From: Anaerolineaceae bacterium UBA1363 | GTDB lineage: Bacteria > Chloroflexota > Anaerolineae > Anaerolineales > Anaerolineaceae | DNA length: 57,080 bases | NCBI GenBank assembly: GCA_002306055.1 | Contig: DBRR01000008.1 | Span: 1 to 57,080, forward strand | Direction: 5' to 3' | Notes under the pieces: generated by a model | What the model saw: only the letters and a program-made list of their open reading frames with translations | Databases searched by the model: none | What the model was told of the DNA's origin: nothing | Shown here: one piece after another, positions 34,020 through 42,298 of the stretch | How the letters are laid out: each line of letters starts with the position of its first letter | Position numbering within the stretch: the stretch's first letter is position 1 | Program-made: the position numbers and the translations under genes

Positions 34020-35336
34020 TTATTTCGTCCTGTCAAACCAGATCGGGTTGGTGATCAGCGCAGGCATCGGCGGCAGGAAGCTGTAGAAGGTGCGCCAGAC
34101 CTCCAAACGCCAGTAGCTTGGACCTGTGACCAGCAGCGAAGTTTCGAAACCTCCTTTTTCCGGGGCAGTGAAGATGTCTTTCGCTCCCTCCTGCGTGATA
34201 AGTCGGATGATGTCGCCTTTTTCCAGTGCCAGCGCCTTCAAGGATGCTTGCATCCCTTCACGCCAGGCAAGGCTTGCACCAAAGGTCTGCCCATCCACAT
34301 CCAGCAGCAGCTGGAGCTTGGTGGGGCTGAAGGCGAAGTAGCTCCTGCCAGCCTTAACAGCCTTGAGGATGTCGGAATCGCTGTTGGAATCAGCCAAAAC
34401 ATAGATGCAGGGGCTTGCCAGGCGTTGGAAGAACGTGTCTTCGTGGTAATCACTGCCGCAGGTGGCAACTTGCTTACGGCCAGCCTTGAGCATCGCATCC
34501 CAACGGGCAACGGCCTCCAGGTTAGCGGGGCGCATCGGTCCGTTCCACACCTCTATCAAGTCGTAATCCAGTGAATCCAGGTCATAGTGAAAGCTGAAAT
34601 TTGATTCACATGGGTGATTAATGACGATCAGGGCGCCGTTTTTGTGGGCTTCCCGGAAAATTGCCTGGACCTCTTCTGGATTGTTGGCGATGAAACTGCC
34701 CTGGTAGGGCTGCTCGAGCCCCAGGAAATTGCTGTGACCTTTGTAGTGCGTCCACTCCTGACCTAAGATGATCGTGAGCCCCTCCACTTTCGGAAAAGAT
34801 GCGCGCTTTACCGCCTGATTGTGGTCAGTGACGGCGATAAAATCCAGCCCATGGATACGGGCATGCTCCGCAAGATGTTCCAGCGGCAAGCTGCCATCCG
34901 ATGCCAGGGTGTGCACGTGGAGGTCACCGCAGAGCCAGCGGGGAACCTTGGGGGTGAATTCAAGCGTGATGCTGACATCAACCCCCTCCGGAGCGATCAC
35001 ATATGCGCCAAGAATGATTTGCCAGCTGCCTGGGGTAAGCGGATGCGGCTGGTAGCCAGGCGTCGCGCTGACCTCAGAAACCATGATTTCCGAGCGGCTC
35101 GAGCCGCTGGCACCCACCTGAAAGCCATCCGGCGCAATCAGCCCAATATCAACGATATTCAAGCGCCTGGTCCTGGCAAATTGCCCTTCTGGGGTGTTGA
35201 CAGGCTCACTCGTATGCGTCTGATACGAATAGTGCAGGTCGAGCCGGGCACTGTTGGCGGGCATTTCGAAGGGCAACAAGAGGTATAGCCCTTGTTCAGC
35301 GGGTGTGATGTGGCGGAGGAGGTTCATTTCAGACAT
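34020..35336 (-). CDS. PHP-domain metal-dependent hydrolase (CehA/McbA family)
   Basis: A 438-residue protein. An N-terminal beta-rich region (1-140) precedes a PHP domain with metal-binding motifs G-D-L-H-V-H-T, T-D-H-N, an E-W-T-H segment, I-N-H-P and C-G-S-D-Y-H. This set is typical of CehA/McbA-type phosphoesterases or esterases; the real substrate is unknown. An in-frame start 30 codons earlier exists, but ATG 35336 has AAAGGA upstream and removes an N-terminal stretch that does not look like protein. It is convergent with the preceding operon and appears to be transcribed alone. Confidence 0.82.
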   Translation of the reverse strand: MSEMNLLRHITPAEQGLYLLLPFEMPANSARLDLHYSYQTHTSEPVNTPEGQFARTRRLNIVDIGLIAPDGFQVGASGSSRSEIMVSEVSATPGYQPHPLTPGSWQIILGAYVIAPEGVDVSITLEFTPKVPRWLCGDLHVHTLASDGSLPLEHLAEHARIHGLDFIAVTDHNQAVKRASFPKVEGLTIILGQEWTHYKGHSNFLGLEQPYQGSFIANNPEEVQAIFREAHKNGALIVINHPCESNFSFHYDLDSLDYDLIEVWNGPMRPANLEAVARWDAMLKAGRKQVATCGSDYHEDTFFQRLASPCIYVLADSNSDSDILKAVKAGRSYFAFSPTKLQLLLDVDGQTFGASLAWREGMQASLKALALEKGDIIRLITQEGAKDIFTAPEKGGFETSLLVTGPSYWRLEVWRTFYSFLPPMPALITNPIWFDRTK

Positions 35337-35490
35337 GAGGCGTCCTTTAGCGAAGTTATTGGATGATTGTAAAGCCAATTTGTTGCTGTGAGGGAAAGAA
35401 TACAAGAAATTGGCGGGGTGCACCAAGAGATCTCTGAAGATGAAAACAATCCTCGAGTGAAAGTGTTCCCGGAATATTTAACCATGAAAG

Positions 35491-35518
35491 GCTGACCTCA
35501 ACGTTGCAGGGTCAGCCC
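35491..35518 (-). terminator. Hairpin after the exported-protein pair
   Basis: Inverted repeat GGCTGACC / GGTCAGCC (35491-35498, 35511-35518) downstream of the minus-strand gene that ends at 35564. On the minus strand it is followed by CTTTC, so the T-tract is poor. Confidence 0.4.
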
Positions 35519-35563
35519 TCCTTCTATTAAGATAGGTCTGAAATTTCAGCGACAGCTTGTAAC

Positions 35564-36385
35564 CTAAGGCATGCACTCGCCAGTGACTGGATCAGCTTCG
35601 CCGATGACCAGCCCAGCGCCAAAGCTTGAGTCAAAGATTGGGGTGAGATCGCCAAGGTTGAGCCCGAAGGCCTTGTCAATCACACTCAAACCGCCCTGGT
35701 ACAGGGTTGCCTGCGGTAGTGTTTGCCCATTCACTTGCAAATCAATTACGCCTTTGTTCCAGCACAGTTTGAGGTTCTCGATGTTTGCTGCATTGATCAG
35801 TTCCACCGTCTCAGGGGTGAGAGAGTAACCTGTCGGGAAGCCTTCCACGCTCAACTCACCGTTCTTTGCCACCTGCACCTGCACAAGGGTGCCCAGCGAG
35901 ATCTTCAGCGGCTGACTGAGTTCCTTGGATTGACGCAGGGTGATCTCTATATCGGCATTATCGAGCCAGTCTTCAGCTCGAGCCATATCAATATCCCCGA
36001 GCTCGATGGTAGCGTTGAGGAGCGAATAGAGAATATCACGCGAGGCTGCATCCCAGGCGAGCGAGAGCAATTGCTGATCATTTGTAAGGACGTTGATCGT
36101 GTCACCCTGGATTTTGAGGGTGACATTGTCAAGCATACTCAGTATCTGCCAGATTTCATCCTGGAATTGGGGCGCACCCACCTGGCGCAGCTCTTCTGCT
36201 GAGAAGCCGCCCATGCTGTAGCTCTTTGTTCCAGGATCATAGGTGATATCGATGTGGACCAGGTTGGTAGGGACTTCTTGCTTGGCGATCTCGGCGGTTG
36301 CCATAGGGGGTTGCTGCACCATCAAAATGCCGAGGACCAAGATTACTGCCAGAAGCAATTTAATGATAGTTGGTGTTTTGTTCAT
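35564..36385 (-). CDS. Exported protein of unknown function
   Basis: A 273-residue protein with an N-terminal signal peptide or anchor (residues 8-30, very hydrophobic, then A-T-A-E as a possible cleavage zone). The rest is soluble, with leucine-rich amphipathic stretches repeating the theme of short strands and helices (for example Q-I-L-S-M-L-D-N-V-T-L-K-I and L-N-A-T-I-E-L-G-D-I-D). No catalytic motif is recognised. GAGGAAATAAAC precedes the ATG. It lies 46 nt downstream of another membrane-anchored protein gene, so the two are probably one operon. Confidence 0.72.
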   Translation of the reverse strand: MNKTPTIIKLLLAVILVLGILMVQQPPMATAEIAKQEVPTNLVHIDITYDPGTKSYSMGGFSAEELRQVGAPQFQDEIWQILSMLDNVTLKIQGDTINVLTNDQQLLSLAWDAASRDILYSLLNATIELGDIDMARAEDWLDNADIEITLRQSKELSQPLKISLGTLVQVQVAKNGELSVEGFPTGYSLTPETVELINAANIENLKLCWNKGVIDLQVNGQTLPQATLYQGGLSVIDKAFGLNLGDLTPIFDSSFGAGLVIGEADPVTGECMP

Positions 36386-36431
36386 GTTTATTTCCTCTAC
36401 TTTCTTGTTAAATAATTACTGAGAGGTGCTT

Positions 36432-36863
36432 TTATGGTAAAGCTGTTAGTAAAACTGACAAGCGAAAACGGATGACATAGTAGTAATAGGAGATGACCCA
36501 ATTGATCAATTTCCGCAAAAAAGGAGAACTTTCAGGGACATCTCCATCACTTTGGACGGTTTTTTGTGCGATTAGCAGTCTCTCGCCCAGGTCGAGAGTA
36601 TTCCCAAAAGTCTCCGGCGTATAGTTCAGCGCGACCACGGATTGCTTTTCTGAGGCAATCTCAATTTTGCCAGAAGTATTGAGCGTCAGTTTAAGCTCAT
36701 CCGCTCCATCTGACGTGATGATGGCGTGAAGTGGCTGTCCGGGGGACACTTTGTAAGAGATAGTTGGCAGGGGGATTACTGGTCTGCCCAAGGCGAAGTA
36801 AATGCCGTAAAGCACGAGGACGATAATTATTGAGATCAACAATACTCGCCAGAAACGGGGCAC
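36432..36863 (-). CDS. Small membrane-anchored protein of unknown function
   Basis: A 143-residue protein with one N-terminal membrane helix (residues 7-26) and an extracytoplasmic beta-rich part with strands such as L-H-A-I-I-T-S and L-K-L-T-L-N-T. The C-terminal 30 residues are rich in Tyr, Arg and hydrophobics (S-Y-Y-Y-Y-V) and may touch the membrane. It starts with GTG, with AAGAGG about 10 nt before. No family is recognised. It is first in a two-gene minus-strand unit with the exported protein encoded next. Confidence 0.6.
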   Translation of the reverse strand: MPRFWRVLLISIIIVLVLYGIYFALGRPVIPLPTISYKVSPGQPLHAIITSDGADELKLTLNTSGKIEIASEKQSVVALNYTPETFGNTLDLGERLLIAQKTVQSDGDVPESSPFLRKLINWVISYYYYVIRFRLSVLLTALP

Positions 36864-37007
36864 TTTAAATTAACCTCTTCCGGAGCGACTGGTGGATTTC
36901 TCGGTTTTCTTCTCCTTTTATATTGTAAACCAAAAACAGTGATTAAACAAATTCTGTATGGGGTCTGGTAACGATTTGCTTAAAATGAGCAAAATATCCC
37001 TAATAGA

Positions 37008-37048
37008 TTGACAAAATTTGATATGAGGCTTATAGTTGGTGTATCAAA
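37008..37048 (+). promoter_or_regulatory. Promoter with overlapping dyad operator of the arsR-type operon
   Basis: TTGACA at 37008-37013 and TATAGT at 37031-37036 with a 17-bp spacer make a near-consensus sigma-70-type promoter. A 7-bp dyad, TTTGATA (37017-37023) and TATCAAA (37042-37048), brackets the -10 box, placing one arm in the spacer and one at the expected start point. This is the usual geometry for repression by an ArsR/SmtB protein, and such a gene begins at 37070. Confidence 0.65.
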
Positions 37049-37069
37049 AAATTTTTATGTGAGGTATGA

Positions 37070-37384
37070 ATGGATAGTGATTATCAAAGCCAGGCACGTT
37101 TGTTCAAGGCTTTTAGCGACGAAACCCGCCTGCGCGTGCTCGAAATGCTGCGCGGCGGCGAAAAGTGCGCCTGCAAATTGCTGGAGAATCTCGACTGCGG
37201 CCAATCCGGGCTTTCTTACCACATGAAAGTTTTACTCGAATCGGGGATCGTTACCAGCCGGCAGGAAGGCAAATGGACCTACTATCGCATCTGCCCTGAA
37301 GGCGCTTTCGCGGCTGTCTCGCTCGTCAAACAACTGACCACCGTTACCGTTGATTCTGATCGGTGTGATTGTTGCGAACCTTGA
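37070..37384 (+). CDS. ArsR/SmtB-family metal(loid)-responsive repressor
   Basis: A 104-residue winged-helix repressor. The R-L-R-V-L-E-M-L opening, the E-K-C-A-C-K-L-L segment with Cys33 and Cys35 (equivalent to the As(III)-binding C-x-C of ArsR), and the recognition helix S-G-L-S-Y-H-M-K-V-L are visible. The C terminus adds Cys99, Cys101 and Cys102, an extra thiol cluster. GAGG lies 5 nt before the ATG. It is the first gene of an operon with a permease, a DUF2703 protein and a thioredoxin, so it probably autoregulates the unit in response to arsenicals or soft metals. Confidence 0.9.
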   Translation: MDSDYQSQARLFKAFSDETRLRVLEMLRGGEKCACKLLENLDCGQSGLSYHMKVLLESGIVTSRQEGKWTYYRICPEGAFAAVSLVKQLTTVTVDSDRCDCCEP

Positions 37385-37430
37385 GCCTCTCCCCCTGCAA
37401 CCACACATCAATCTTTAGAAAGCATATTTC

Positions 37431-38435
37431 ATGACGACCTCGATTTGGGACTTTATTCAAAATCAAATACTGGGTATGCAGTGGCTCAATGCCTTGGTAG
37501 AGAGGCTTCTTGCTTCACTTGGCTTGGATACTGCCAATCGCTGGGTTGGCAGCCTGCAATTCTTTATTTATGACGTTATCAAGATCACCCTGCTGCTATG
37601 CGTCTTGATCTTTTTTATCAGCTATATCCAGAGTTTCTTCCCTCCGGAGCGCAGTAAAAAAATCCTCAGCAGATTTCACGGACTGGGCGCGAACACGATT
37701 GCAGCTCTACTCGGCACGGTAACCCCGTTTTGCTCCTGTTCGTCCGTTCCGCTTTTCATCGGTTTCACTTCTGCCGGTTTGCCGTTGGGGGTTACATTCT
37801 CTTTCCTTATTTCCTCGCCGATGGTAGATCTTGGTTCATTGGTGCTGTTGACCAGTATCTTCGGAGCAAGGATCGCCGTACTCTATGTCATCCTCGGGCT
37901 GGTGGTTGCCATCCTGGGGGGGTCTTTGATCGAAAAATTACACATGGAACCCTATATAGAGAGCTTCATCTTGCGAGCAGGAAATGTGGATATCGAGTCT
38001 CCTGACCTGACCACGCAAGACCGCTTGATCTACGCCAAAGAACAGATGGTTTCCACTTTCAAAAAGGTGTTTCCCTACATATTAATAGGTGTCGGCATTG
38101 GCGCGTTCATCCACAATTGGATCCCCGAGAATTGGGTGGTCGCCTTGCTCGGGCGCAATAATCCTTTTGGCGTCATCCTGGCAACATTGCTGGGGGTGCC
38201 ATTCTACGCGGACATCTTTGGCACCATTCCGATCGCCGAAGCGCTGCTCTTCAAGGGGGCGCAGCTCGGCACAGTCCTGTCTTTCATGATGTCGGTCACC
38301 ACCCTTTCGATCCCGTCCATGGTGATGCTGCGGAAGGCGATCAAGCCCAAATTGCTGGCGTTATTCATAGCAATTTGCATCGTCGGGATCATTCTTGTGG
38401 GCTATCTGTTCAATGCCCTACAACCATTTATTTGA
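37431..38435 (+). CDS. DUF318-family permease (ArsP-like)
   Basis: A 334-residue inner-membrane permease with eight to nine helices. The conserved T-P-F-C-S-C-S-S motif (residues 98-105, with Cys101 and Cys103) and the later P-F-Y-A-D-I-F-G-T-I-P-I-A-E repeat-like segment are typical of the UPF0718/ArsP family. Characterised ArsP proteins export trivalent organoarsenicals. A central soluble loop (about 180-210) separates the halves. Its gene is 46 nt after the ArsR-type gene. Confidence 0.88.
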   Translation: MTTSIWDFIQNQILGMQWLNALVERLLASLGLDTANRWVGSLQFFIYDVIKITLLLCVLIFFISYIQSFFPPERSKKILSRFHGLGANTIAALLGTVTPFCSCSSVPLFIGFTSAGLPLGVTFSFLISSPMVDLGSLVLLTSIFGARIAVLYVILGLVVAILGGSLIEKLHMEPYIESFILRAGNVDIESPDLTTQDRLIYAKEQMVSTFKKVFPYILIGVGIGAFIHNWIPENWVVALLGRNNPFGVILATLLGVPFYADIFGTIPIAEALLFKGAQLGTVLSFMMSVTTLSIPSMVMLRKAIKPKLLALFIAICIVGIILVGYLFNALQPFI

Positions 38436-38448
38436 AAAGAGAGAATCC

Positions 38449-39000
38449 ATGCCACTTGACCTGAGTCCCGCAAAGCATTATCGCCCCGGTAAAGCTGAGG
38501 GCAGAAAACCCAAACCTGTGCTGGTGGAGTACCTCTACCTCGACCTGCAAGTCTGCGATCGCTGCATCGGCACCGAACAGGTGCTGGATGAGGTCCTCAC
38601 CAAGCTTTCCCCAGTGCTGCAGCTTGCCGGTTATGAACTGGAATACCGCAAGACAAAAATGGAAACACCAGCACTCGCCCAACAGTATCGGTTTGTATCT
38701 TCACCCACTGTCCGCGTTAACGGGCAGGATATTTGTTTCAACGTACAGGAGAACCCCTGTGACTGCTGCAGCGATATCAGCGGTTCCATTGTGGATTGCC
38801 GTATTTTTGAATACGAAGGGCAAAGCTACGAAGTGCCTCCCCAGGAAATGCTCGCTGAGGCGATCCTGAAGGCGGTTTTTGGATCACAGGGTACCCCCTG
38901 TTGTACTGAAATTGGGTACACATTGCCCAAAAACCTGGAAGTCTTCTACGAAGGTAAGAACAACAAGTCCGGCTGTGACTGCGCGAGCAGTTGCTGCTGA
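38449..39000 (+). CDS. DUF2703 protein with cysteine-rich centre and tail
   Basis: A 183-residue soluble protein. The N-terminal part has a thioredoxin-like start, V-E-Y-L-Y-L-D-L-Q-V-C-D-R-C (Cys36 and Cys39 as C-x-x-C), followed by S-S-P-T-V-R-V-N-G-Q-D-I, as in DUF2703 proteins. A C-D-C-C motif lies in the middle and the last residues read G-C-D-C-A-S-S-C-C. ATG 38449 was chosen over earlier in-frame starts that overlap the permease gene, because AAGAGAG precedes it. It may bind or reduce the metal(loid) handled by the permease; function is not established. Confidence 0.82.
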   Translation: MPLDLSPAKHYRPGKAEGRKPKPVLVEYLYLDLQVCDRCIGTEQVLDEVLTKLSPVLQLAGYELEYRKTKMETPALAQQYRFVSSPTVRVNGQDICFNVQENPCDCCSDISGSIVDCRIFEYEGQSYEVPPQEMLAEAILKAVFGSQGTPCCTEIGYTLPKNLEVFYEGKNNKSGCDCASSCC

Positions 39001-39026
39001 AATGCTAATTCAGAAAGGAATTTATC

Positions 39027-39368
39027 ATGGTATTGTCAAATTTTAGAAAGAAGAAACCCACGGAGAGTCTTGGTCCAATCGACGAGCTGAAGTTCTCGGA
39101 AGCCGGCGATAGCCATACTGAAGGTGCGAGTGTCAAGGTGCTGGGGAGCGGTTGCGCCAAGTGTAACCAGCTCGAAGCCGCTACTGTAGAGGCCCTGGAG
39201 CAGTTGGGCATGGATACCGCCATCGACCATGTCAGAGATTTTGCACAGATCGCATCCTACGGCGTCATGTCCACGCCAGCGCTGGTGGTGGATGGCAAGG
39301 TGGTCTCTTCTGGCAAAGTGCTCAAGACCGAGGAAGTCGTCGCAATTCTAAAGAAAGTCAGGGGATAA
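39027..39368 (+). CDS. Small thioredoxin-family protein
   Basis: A 113-residue protein of the redox-active disulfide protein (MTH895-like) family. The active site is G-S-G-C-A-K-C (Cys43, Cys46) and the cis-proline loop is M-S-T-P-A-L-V-V-D-G. About 33 N-terminal residues, rich in Lys and Glu, precede the domain; most relatives lack this. AAAGGAA precedes the ATG. As last gene of the operon it could supply electrons to the DUF2703 protein or recycle its cysteines (inference). Confidence 0.88.
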   Translation: MVLSNFRKKKPTESLGPIDELKFSEAGDSHTEGASVKVLGSGCAKCNQLEAATVEALEQLGMDTAIDHVRDFAQIASYGVMSTPALVVDGKVVSSGKVLKTEEVVAILKKVRG

Positions 39369-39406
39369 AGGCACCCAACTTTTATTCTTTAAACCCTGTT
39401 GCTCAA

Positions 39407-40174
39407 TCAAATCGCCAGAATAAACTTCTCTATCTGCCTCTGCCAGAAAATCCAGTCGTGCTTGCCAGCTTCCTCCTGGTAATCCAGCGGCACGCCAACC
39501 TGCGCTGCCGCTTGCACAAACAGCCGGTTGAGCGGCAGCAGGTCGTCCTCCAGTCCGCAGGCGGCGGATAGCCGGGGCAGGGGGGTGGAGCCCTCCGCGG
39601 CATTCTTCAGCCAGGTCATTGGGTCATTCAGGCTGCCCGGAAGGTTCTGCAGTCCGCCGAAAAGCAGGTCAAACTCGTGCATCAGTGCCTGGTTTTCAAT
39701 CTTGTCCGGCGGTGCCAGAAACGCATTGAGCGCCAGCACACCCGAGAGGCTGCAGGCAGCCGTGTAGAGGTCCGGTCGCAGAAAAGCGGCCTTGAACGCG
39801 CCGTAGCCGCCCATCGAGAGGCCGGCGATGTAGGTGTTCTCGCGTGCGCTCGAGATGCGGAAGATTGCCGCCAGCCAGGCGGGCAGTTCTTCGGTGATGT
39901 AGCTGAAGTAAGCCTGGCCGTTCGCCATGTCGGTGTAGAAGCTGCGCCCAGCAGAAGGCATCACCACCACCAAGCCGTGCTCGCGTGCGACGATCTCGAT
40001 GTTGGTGTAGCGCGGCCAGGCGGAGGCGTCGTCCGAAAGCCCGTGCAACAAATAGAGCACTTTGCGTTCCTCCAGCGCTTTGCCGCCGTGCGCGAGGTCA
40101 TCAGGCAGGATCACATTGAGCGGCAGATTGACCCCTACTTTTTCAGAAACATGATCGATTTGTAATAGTGCCAC
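39407..40174 (-). CDS. Esterase D / tributyrin-esterase-type alpha/beta hydrolase
   Basis: A 255-residue esterase of the EstA/esterase D family. The oxyanion segment L-Y-L-L-H-G-L-S-D-D, nucleophile elbow G-L-S-M-G-G-Y-G, and C-terminal G-K-H-D-W-I-F-W with the catalytic His are present; Asp is likely in G-L-E-D-D. It starts with GTG 40174, with AAAGGA 6 nt upstream. It converges on the thioredoxin gene and is followed upstream by repeat-filled DNA. Likely cytoplasmic, acting on short acyl esters. Confidence 0.87.
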   Translation of the reverse strand: MALLQIDHVSEKVGVNLPLNVILPDDLAHGGKALEERKVLYLLHGLSDDASAWPRYTNIEIVAREHGLVVVMPSAGRSFYTDMANGQAYFSYITEELPAWLAAIFRISSARENTYIAGLSMGGYGAFKAAFLRPDLYTAACSLSGVLALNAFLAPPDKIENQALMHEFDLLFGGLQNLPGSLNDPMTWLKNAAEGSTPLPRLSAACGLEDDLLPLNRLFVQAAAQVGVPLDYQEEAGKHDWIFWQRQIEKFILAI

Positions 40175-40254
40175 GTTAGGTCCTTTCTATTTAAAAAGTA
40201 ATCTTTTGCAGATATAACAATTCTACTCTGCCAATATGCGAGAAAGGAAGTCCT

Positions 40255-40765
40255 TTAAGCCCTCTCCTGGTCGTAGATCCGTGGAGAGTAGCGGAAGGGA
40301 GCGAGGGTCGGCAAAGCCCCATTCCTTAGCCCTCCCCTGGTCGTAGATCCGTGGAGCATAGCGGAAGGGAGCGAGGGTCGGCGTAGCCGGCATTCCTTTG
40401 CCCTCCCCTGGGGGAGGGTCGGCGTAGCCGGGGTGAGGGTTAAAAACTATCCCTCATCCACCGCAAGCGGTCCTCTTTCCCCAAGGGGGAAGGCTGGTGA
40501 GCACCTCATTCATCGCAGGCGGTTTGGATTTCCCCAAAGGCGAAAACATGGACTGGAGCGTCGGCAAAGCCCCATTCCTTAGCCCTCCCTTGGGGGAGGG
40601 TCGGCGCAGCCGGGGTGAGGGTTAATAAATGAGCCCTCATCCACCGCAGGCGGTCCCCACCTGCCCTGACTTGTCACGGGTTTCCCAAGGGGAAGGCTGG
40701 TGAACACCTCATCCCCCGCAGGCAGTTTGGATTTCCCCAAGGGGGAAGGCTACAGAATTAAGCCC
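40255..40765 (+). repeat. Cluster A of GC-rich interspersed repeats, left of the DUF559 gene
   Basis: About 510 nt made of degenerate copies of one unit: a CCCTCCCCTGGGGGAGGG-like palindrome, then GGTCGGC and GCCGGGGTGAGGGTTAA, then CCTCATCCACCGCA(A/G)GCGGT and a CCCCAAGGGG core with AAGGCT. Three to four partial copies are present. In some copies the first palindrome is opened by an inserted module that begins TGGTCGTAGATCCGTGGAG. The same unit recurs at 41205-41640. No gene is supported here. Confidence 0.8.
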
Positions 40766-41143
40766 TCACTCTTGCTCAGCTCTAAATGGAGATGATAACT
40801 CAACTTTTTCCTTAATCCTCATGCATACCTCAAAAAAGTTGTGATCAATCTCATCGTTTGTAAAGCGCAGAACCTCCAGACCATAGGAGTTCAACATCCT
40901 GTTGCGCTCGATATCCTTTTGCAGATTTGCAGCATCAAAATGCTGCCCGCCGTCAACCTCAACCACCAGTCGCGCAGAGTGACAGTAGAAGTCCACTATG
41001 AATTTTCCGATCACTTTTTGTCGGTTGAATTGAACCTTATAATCCCTCAGAAAGTCGTACCAGAGATGCTTTTCCTGCTTTGTCATTTGCTTGCGGAGGT
41101 TTCGCGCAGCAGGGGAAAGATGGGGATCCTTCGGTATAGGCAT
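40766..41143 (-). CDS. DUF559 endonuclease-domain protein
   Basis: A 125-residue protein of the DUF559 family (PD-(D/E)xK / Vsr-like fold). The family pattern is clear: L-R-K-Q-M-T-K-Q-E near the start, the F-I-V-D-F-Y-C strand, V-V-E-V-D-G-G-Q-H with the E-x-D of the active site, and V-L-R-F-T-N-D-E-I. AAGGA precedes the ATG. It lies alone between two clusters of the same repeat family. Chromosomal DUF559 proteins have no firm role; the context suggests a link with repeat spread or turnover. Confidence 0.88.
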   Translation of the reverse strand: MPIPKDPHLSPAARNLRKQMTKQEKHLWYDFLRDYKVQFNRQKVIGKFIVDFYCHSARLVVEVDGGQHFDAANLQKDIERNRMLNSYGLEVLRFTNDEIDHNFFEVCMRIKEKVELSSPFRAEQE

Positions 41144-41204
41144 GCAATCCTTTTGTGAGCCAGGTATTTGTAATGTTACGATTTTACCTCATCACCACAA
41201 GGTT

Positions 41205-41640
41205 ATTAAGCCCTCCCCTTGGTCGAAGATCCTTAGCCCTCCCCTGGGGGAGGGTCGGCAAAGCCGGGGTGAGGGTGAACAATGAGCCCTCATCCACCGC
41301 AAGATAGTTGAGCCCTCCTTTGGTCGTAGATCCGTGGAGCATAGCGGAAGGGAGCGAGGGTCGGCGTAGCTGGGGTGAGGGTTAATAACTATCCCTCATC
41401 CACCGCAAGCGGTCCCCCTTCCCCAAGGGGAAGGCTTGGATTAACTCATCCACCGCAAGCGGTCCCCACCTGCCCCGACTTGTCACGGGTTCCCCAAGGG
41501 GAAGGCTGGTTTGAGCTTCATCCACCGCAAGCGGTTTGGATTTCCCCAAGGGCGAAAACATGGACTGGAGGGTCGGCAAAGCCCCATTCCTTAGCCCTCC
41601 CTTGGGGGAGGGTCCGCGAAGCGGCAGTGAGGGTTCTTTG
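41205..41640 (+). repeat. Cluster B of the same GC-rich repeats, right of the DUF559 gene
   Basis: About 435 nt with the units seen in cluster A, in the same orientation, including the inserted module TGGTCGTAGATCCGTGGAG (near 41320) and a CCACCTGCCCYGACTTGTCACG variant that is also present in cluster A (near 40657 and 41466). The TTTGGATTTCCCCAAGGGCG and ACATGGACTGGAG segment is shared almost word for word with 40523-40558. It flanks the endonuclease gene on the opposite side. Confidence 0.8.
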
Positions 41641-41699
41641 ATTTTGCACAAAACAATCTGAAAGCTTCCTGACAGGCTACTTTTCGGAGGTCAACTGAG

Positions 41700-41978
41700 A
41701 TGACAGGCTGATCGGCATGCCCGGTTTCGCGGGCACAGGCGCAAAAGGCGCTTGCGATGACAGTGAGTTGGGTCGCAAGTTTTGTTTTGTTGCGAATTAT
41801 CAACGGTGTAATGACGGATTGGAAACACGCCAAGGTTTCTGCCTGATGATACACGCAGTGCTTCCAAGCTCGCCCTACGGGTACTTTGTCTCACCCTATG
41901 AGAAATATTAAGGGATGACAGGCTGATCGACATACCCGGTTTCGCGAGTACAGGCACAGAAGAAGTTCGTGATGACGA
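41700..41978 (+). repeat. Pair of 64-bp direct repeats in a gene-free stretch
   Basis: ATGACAGGCTGATCGGCATG-type units at 41700-41763 and 41915-41978 share most positions, including CCCGGTTTCGCG and a GATGACAG/GATGACGA end. The 150 nt between them, and the following 320 nt up to the next gene, show no protein or RNA gene that I can support. Similar TTTCGCGGGCA pieces occur near 55480. Confidence 0.6.
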
Positions 41979-42298
41979 GCCAATCTGCCTACCCAAGCAT
42001 CTTGCGACAACAAATTGCGCGTAGCCACAAAAATTTACATGAATAAGGTCAATGTGGGGTAGGTGGGGCTCAAAGCAGTCTCTAATCGATGATTTCTGGC
42101 TGTCTCCAGGTGCCTGGTTGCGTTTTGTCCAGGTTTCCTCATAGTTTTCTCCACTTTCGAATAATATGGTATTGCAAAAGGCTTGTGCATGCCCATACTA
42201 CCTATTAAACCCTGTGAATATACCAAAAACAAATACTCGCTTAAGCGCATCTAAATAAGTTGTCTTTACAATCAGGGACATTAGAAAAGGAGTTAACA

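Noticed and set aside
40255..41640. CRISPR-like array in the repeated DNA around the DUF559 gene
   Set aside because: Units are long, degenerate and palindromic, spacing is irregular, spacers are not unique, and no cas gene is present.
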